A stretch of 46,332 bases of DNA from Alphaproteobacteria bacterium (GTDB lineage: Bacteria; Pseudomonadota; Alphaproteobacteria; Micropepsales; Micropepsaceae). The notes beneath the pieces were generated by a model. The model had not been told where the DNA came from. It made no database searches and saw nothing but the letters and a program-made list of their open reading frames with translations. Position numbers and translations under genes: made by a program. The stretch covers positions 1 through 46,332 of the forward strand of contig CANHNJ010000019.1 in assembly GCA_947462105.1 (NCBI GenBank). The letters run 5' to 3'. Positions 42,923 through 46,332 of this stretch are shown in pieces. Numbering within the stretch: the stretch's first letter is position 1; each line of letters opens with the position of its first letter.

Positions 42923-44260
42923 ATGAAACGCATCGCCGTAGTTGCCGCCTGCTTGTTTCTGCTCTCGCCGCTAGCGGCGCAGACGCCGCCCCCGCCCGCC
43001 AATGTGGTGCAGAAGCCGCGCGGTCCGACGCCGGTACCGGTGCTGGTCGAAGGCCAGAGCATCGAGACCTGGTCGACAGAATTGCCCAACAACGAGCCGC
43101 TGTTCCCGCAGCAGACCCGAGCGCCTTATCGCGCCAGCGTCCGCTTCACCGTCACCACCCTTAACAACCAGTTGCGCGTGCCGTGGGGGATGGATTTCCT
43201 GCCCGATGGCAAGGTGCTGGTGACCGAAAGGCTGCCGGGCACGCTGCGCATCCTCGATGCCAATACCGGCGCCATGACGCCGCCGCTCAGCGGCCTTGCC
43301 CCGGTCTCGCGCACGGCGCAATTCGGCATGCTCGATGTCGTGCTCGATCCCGATTACCGCCGCAACCGGCGCATCTTCTTCACCTTCTTCGAGGCCGGGC
43401 CCAACACCAATGGCGGCCTCACCAACAGCAACACTTTTGTCGCCCGCGCCACTCTTGATCAGGCGGCCAATGCTGTGCGCGACATCCAGGTGATTTTCCG
43501 CACTATTCCAGCCTGGCCGTCGCAACGGCTGGGCGCCAAGACCGGTGGCCGCATCGTCTTTGATCCACGCGGCAACCTCATCGTCATCATCGGCGACCGC
43601 GACGACAATCCCAGTCAGACCACGCCCCCCTGGCTGTCGCCGCAGATGCTGGACAATGATCTGGGCAAGACCATCCGCATCACGCCTGATGGACTGCCGG
43701 CAGCGGGCAATCCATATCTGAAAACGCCGGGCGCCCGCCCGGAAATCTTCACGATCGGCCATCGCAGCCCGCAGGGCCTGGCCTATGAGCCGGGCACCGG
43801 CAAGCTCTGGCAGTCGGAACTGGGGCCGCGCGGCGGCGACGAGATCAACGTCCTCACCCTGGGCAAGAATTACGGCTGGCCAGTGGTGGTGAACGGCATT
43901 GATTATCCCGGCACACGGATCAGCGAGCTCACCCACAAGGACGGGATGGTGCCGCCGGTCTATTACTGGGATCCGTCGCGCAATCCCTCCGGCATCGCCT
44001 TCTATCGCGGCAATCTCTTCCCGCAATGGCGCGGCAGCCTGTTCGTGTCCATGCTCGATGGCCGCTTTCTTGATCGCCTGACGCTGCGCAATGGCAGGGT
44101 GGTGGCGGAAGAGCCGCTGCTGATGGACCTGAAGACCCGCATTCGCGATGTCGGGGTCGGGCCGGACGGCGCGGTCTATGTCCTGACCGATGGCGGCACA
44201 TCGTCCATGACCGTGGCCAGCGCCGCCAGCAGCAGCCTGCTCAAGCTGACGCCGAAATAG
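42923..44260 (+). CDS. Secreted PQQ-dependent sugar dehydrogenase (soluble type)
   Basis: 445 aa from ATG 42923. Signal MKRIAVVAACLFLLSPLAAQ. A beta-propeller of the soluble glucose/aldose dehydrogenase (GSDH/YliI) type: VPWGMDFLPDGKVLVTERLP, the GMLDVVLDPDYRRNRRIFF segment, GGRIVFDPRGNLIVIIGDRD, HRSPQGLAYEPGTGKLWQSE and LGPRGGDEINVLTLGKNYGW. These are the PQQ- and calcium-binding regions. Such enzymes oxidise the C1 of aldoses to lactones in the periplasm. It follows the amidohydrolase gene by 11 bases, a possible lactonase/dehydrogenase pair. PQQ synthesis genes are not in this window. Confidence 0.92.
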   Translation: MKRIAVVAACLFLLSPLAAQTPPPPANVVQKPRGPTPVPVLVEGQSIETWSTELPNNEPLFPQQTRAPYRASVRFTVTTLNNQLRVPWGMDFLPDGKVLVTERLPGTLRILDANTGAMTPPLSGLAPVSRTAQFGMLDVVLDPDYRRNRRIFFTFFEAGPNTNGGLTNSNTFVARATLDQAANAVRDIQVIFRTIPAWPSQRLGAKTGGRIVFDPRGNLIVIIGDRDDNPSQTTPPWLSPQMLDNDLGKTIRITPDGLPAAGNPYLKTPGARPEIFTIGHRSPQGLAYEPGTGKLWQSELGPRGGDEINVLTLGKNYGWPVVVNGIDYPGTRISELTHKDGMVPPVYYWDPSRNPSGIAFYRGNLFPQWRGSLFVSMLDGRFLDRLTLRNGRVVAEEPLLMDLKTRIRDVGVGPDGAVYVLTDGGTSSMTVASAASSSLLKLTPK

Positions 44261-44656
44261 CGCAGGGCCTTGTGCCGGCTGCCAGGCAGCGCGGCGCCTG
44301 CTCAAAGCCATTTCGACCGGTCAGGCATTAAACAGGGCGGGTTGGAGAGTAGAATGTCCGCTTTGCGCCGATAGCGGACATTGCACCCAAAAGTTTTGGC
44401 TCTGGTACCAAACCAACCTTAACTCTTGGGTGTGAGCCACGCTTCAAGGTCCCGCCGAGATCGAATTCTGACAACCGTTAGACGGAGAAATTCCGCAAAT
44501 ATGCCCGGGACACCCCAACTGGATGGAGCGCCAGCTATGCAGTAGTCTCAATCACGCTGGTACAAAATATCCGGCAGGCCAAGCGGATACTTCGGAATAC
44601 AAGACCTGGGCCCGAGCCAACTAATAGTGCATTTTGTCTAATATTTTGGAGACGAC
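44261..44656. other. Gap before the second ThuA-like gene
   Basis: 396 bases without a plausible gene. It holds the REP-like palindrome at 44353 and a stretch (44500-44640) of lower GC than the genes on either side. A ribosome site GGAGACGAC precedes ATG 44657. The base shift suggests that the join between the PQQ dehydrogenase and the ThuA gene is a separate insertion event. Confidence 0.4.
44353..44382. repeat. REP-like palindrome (copy 1)
   Basis: aatgtccgct (44353-44362) and agcggacatt (44373-44382) are exact inverted repeats around ttgcgccgat. A partly decayed copy with the same core (ctttgcgcc.atagcg) lies at 46016-46046. Palindromes of this type are frequent between genes in sphingomonads and relatives. 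Confidence 0.7.
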
Positions 44657-45646
44657 ATGACAACTAAAAATGACTTCCAGGGTGCGCTCTCGCGGCGCAC
44701 CCTCGTCAGAGGATTGACCGCAGCAGCAGCAGCAGCCCTGCCGTTCGCCGCACAGGCGCAAATGCAGCGGCCGCCGCAACTCCCACCGGGCATGAACCCG
44801 CAGCCACCACGCGCGATGCAGGGTGGTGTCGGCAAGTTAAAGGTTCTTTTCATTTCGAAATATCACGCCTTTGATCGCGAAAACCTTTTTGCCGCCTTCG
44901 ATACTTTCGAAGACATAACCTGGACGCATGTCGAGCATCCGGCCGCGACGAATTTCTATGATCCGGCGCTGGCAGAACCTTATGACGTGCTGCTTTTCTA
45001 CGATGCGTTTGCGGGGCGCGAGTTCCAGAGTGAATCCGATGGTGTTATTGCCAATATGGATACACCGCCAACTGCCAAAATGAAACGGGATTTTGCCCAG
45101 CTACTGCGCAACGGCAACAAGGGCTTTGTATTCTTCCACCATGCCATCGCATCCTGGGCACACACTTGGCCCGAGTATGGCGAAGTTATCGGGGGCGTGG
45201 CTGACTGGGGCAAACCGCTGATGAATATCCGGGGCAGAGACTATGCCGCTTCCGGCGCCCTCGGCGGGACCAGGCAGCGCATCACCGTGGTGGACAAGGT
45301 TCATCCCATCACAGCAGGGGTCGAGGATTTCGATATCGTGGACGAGGCGTATCTCTGTCCGATTTTCGACGACAGCGTTCACCCGCTTTTACGGACCGAT
45401 TTCAAGCCGGTGGATACAGCTTTTCCTTTGCGACCACTGACCAAGGGCCACCCCCCTGGCAGCAACCTGACGGGCTGGTACAAGACTGCGGAACGTTCAC
45501 CCGTGGCCTATATTCAGCATGGTCATGACAATGTGGCCTGGTCCAATCCATCCTGGCGGCGCCTGATGACGAATGCCATCAAATGGGCAGCCTCTCCGGA
45601 AGCAAAGGCTTGGGCGCATGCCAACGAAAAGCGCATTTTTACCTGA
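44657..45646 (+). CDS. Tat-exported ThuA-like domain protein (copy 2)
   Basis: 329 aa. Tat-type signal (SRRTLVRGLTAAAAAALPFA then AQA), a short Pro-rich spacer, and the same domain as the 32436 gene: KVLFISKYHAFDRENL, DVLLFYDAFAGRE, KGFVFFHHAIASW, HPITAGVEDFDIVDEAYLC, SPVAYIQHGHDNVAWSNPSW. It shares long identical runs with copy 1, so it is a recent or strongly constrained paralogue. Its codon use is richer in A/T than that of its neighbours (for example ACTAAAAATGAC at the start), a sign of transfer. It ends the exported sugar module. The reaction is unknown; ThuA proteins take part in keto-sugar breakdown in trehalose use. Confidence 0.88.
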   Translation: MTTKNDFQGALSRRTLVRGLTAAAAAALPFAAQAQMQRPPQLPPGMNPQPPRAMQGGVGKLKVLFISKYHAFDRENLFAAFDTFEDITWTHVEHPAATNFYDPALAEPYDVLLFYDAFAGREFQSESDGVIANMDTPPTAKMKRDFAQLLRNGNKGFVFFHHAIASWAHTWPEYGEVIGGVADWGKPLMNIRGRDYAASGALGGTRQRITVVDKVHPITAGVEDFDIVDEAYLCPIFDDSVHPLLRTDFKPVDTAFPLRPLTKGHPPGSNLTGWYKTAERSPVAYIQHGHDNVAWSNPSWRRLMTNAIKWAASPEAKAWAHANEKRIFT

Positions 45647-45689
45647 TCCATCTGGAATGCCTTGGGGCTTAAGAATCTCTCCATAGTCG

Positions 45690-45834
45690 GCTCGTTGTGC
45701 TACAGCCAAAGCACTCTTCGACCATACGTCGGGGAGGCATACGTGCAACCGCGCGGCACGCAGCGATACACGGTCATAGTGCGTGCAGACGAAGATGCAC
45801 TGACGCAGCCCATTATCGAGATGGCGGCTCAGTC
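45690..45834 (+). pseudogene. IS3-family transposase OrfB remnant
   Basis: In one frame the sequence reads VQPRGTQRYTVIVRADEDAL then TQPIIEMAAQ. This matches the pattern of the OrfB N-terminus of IS3/IS407-type elements (…QPR.TQRY…..DEDALT..I..LA.QYGRYGYR). The match breaks off directly after MAAQ, where YGRYGYR should follow. No inverted repeats or second ORF remain. It is a fragment, identified by pattern memory and not by a database search. Confidence 0.5.
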
Positions 45835-46005
45835 CTGCTGGGCCAGCTCGGAGATGGCGTCTCCGAATATTTATGCGGCGGGGAAGGGGAATGTTTTTCC
45901 TACACCAGCGATGCCTGGACCGTGTTCACAGCCAAGCCGGGTCGTGTCGCGGCGGGCTTAATCTTGCGAGAACGCGGTAAGGAAGAGCGCTATACTCAGA
46001 TTTAG
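45835..46005 (+). pseudogene. C-terminal fragment of an unknown protein
   Basis: Directly after the transposase remnant, another frame reads SVLLGQLGDGVSEYLCGGEG, then ECFSYTSDAWTVFTAKPGRV, and AAGLILRERGKEERYTQI before a stop. The residue pattern and codon use look like real protein. The N-terminal part is missing or replaced by the transposase fragment. I do not recognise the family. The joint to the IS remnant suggests a recombination scar. Confidence 0.35.
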
Positions 46006-46015
46006 CGGATAGAAC

Positions 46016-46046
46016 CGATGACAGCTTTGCGCCAATAGCGAAAATT
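46016..46046. repeat. REP-like palindrome (copy 2, degenerate)
   Basis: The core gctttgcgccaatagcg matches copy 1 at 44353 closely, but the arms (gatgaca / aaaatt) no longer pair well. It is about 1.66 kb from copy 1, on the other side of the second ThuA gene. Confidence 0.55.
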
Positions 46047-46324
46047 CTTTGCTGGAGTAATACAGGTTCAACTAGGTCAGTTCAGGGCCTGCCCAGACGC
46101 TCCTATTAGTCGCTACCCTATCTGCCGTGACCTGTACCCCGTAATGCCCTGTATATGGGGAGGATCTGTTCTGGTTATGCCACCGCACTGCTGCATCACT
46201 CGGATCGTGGCAGCCGGAACCCGCCCCTTTGCCTGATCCAGAGACGGCCGGGCCGCGTACCACTCACTGTCGCGTTGAGCTCTCGCCGCTGCGGGGCGCG
46301 GACAGCAAGGTTTAAGGAGTAGGT

Positions 46325-46332
46325 ATGCTGGA
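46325..46332 (+). CDS. Start of a gene cut off by the window end
   Basis: ATG 46325, with AAGGAG ending five bases before it. Only eight bases are visible, so the product cannot be told. Confidence 0.4.

Larger units (their letters stand above)
45647..46324. other. Decayed mobile-element region at the right end
   Basis: 678 bases with no intact gene. It contains the IS3-family transposase remnant (45690-45834), an unrelated protein-like tail in another frame (45835-46005), a degenerate REP-like palindrome (46016-46046), and a non-coding stretch up to an AAGGAG ribosome site at 46314. Confidence 0.5.

Overview
The window reads as chromosomal DNA of a GC-rich alphaproteobacterium. Support comes from the gene order murA / DUF2948 / hisD / UPF0262 / LMW phosphatase / infA / maf / yacG, the order HAD-IIA / MaoC / ribF / ileS / lspA / DUF3035 / two M16 peptidases / mutL, a CIRCE-controlled groESL, and alphaproteobacterial families such as DUF3297, DUF2948 and bactofilins. 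A Rhizomicrobium/Micropepsaceae-like lineage is possible, but I cannot test that here. There is no rRNA operon and no CRISPR array. Three tRNAs are present: Ser-GGA, Thr-GGT and Phe-GAA.

Layout. 1-460 is non-coding and G-rich, with an imperfect tandem duplication of 171-base period, followed by tRNA-Ser. 670-4311 holds envelope genes: a small membrane protein, a GT2 glycosyltransferase, an ArnT-like transferase and an anchored protein. 4370-6980 is infC (apparent ATA start) and thrS. 7127-11288 carries small secreted or stress proteins: a four-Cys secreted protein, a dps gene with a one-base frameshift, a lipoprotein, DUF1993, DUF3297, a secreted protein made of two repeated halves, and an FKBP isomerase. 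11422-13803 is a possible micro-ORF, groEL, groES and the CIRCE operator. 13893-25452 is a long run of co-directional housekeeping genes that begins with a truncated, degenerate EAL gene and ends with mutL, tail-to-tail with rsmD.

26113-35181 holds an MFS transporter, a DsbD/ScsB-like thiol reductase, two small disordered proteins on the minus strand (one of only 53 aa), a TPR/glycosyltransferase fusion, a Tat-exported ThuA-like protein, two adjacent bactofilins and a TRIC-type channel. 35235-40781 is tRNA-Thr, a 48-aa protein and the tightly overlapping murA-to-yacG operon, ending at tRNA-Phe.

From tRNA-Phe to the right end the character changes. There are long non-coding stretches, IS-like debris on both sides (40782-41270 and 45650-46050), REP-like palindromes, and a module of four exported proteins: a cupin, an amidohydrolase, a PQQ-type sugar dehydrogenase and a second ThuA-like protein, which is a close paralogue of the one at 32436. 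I read it as an acquired or rearranged region next to a tRNA that encodes a periplasmic sugar-oxidising pathway. This is the best candidate in the window for an undescribed system. The genes are seen directly; the pathway is inference.
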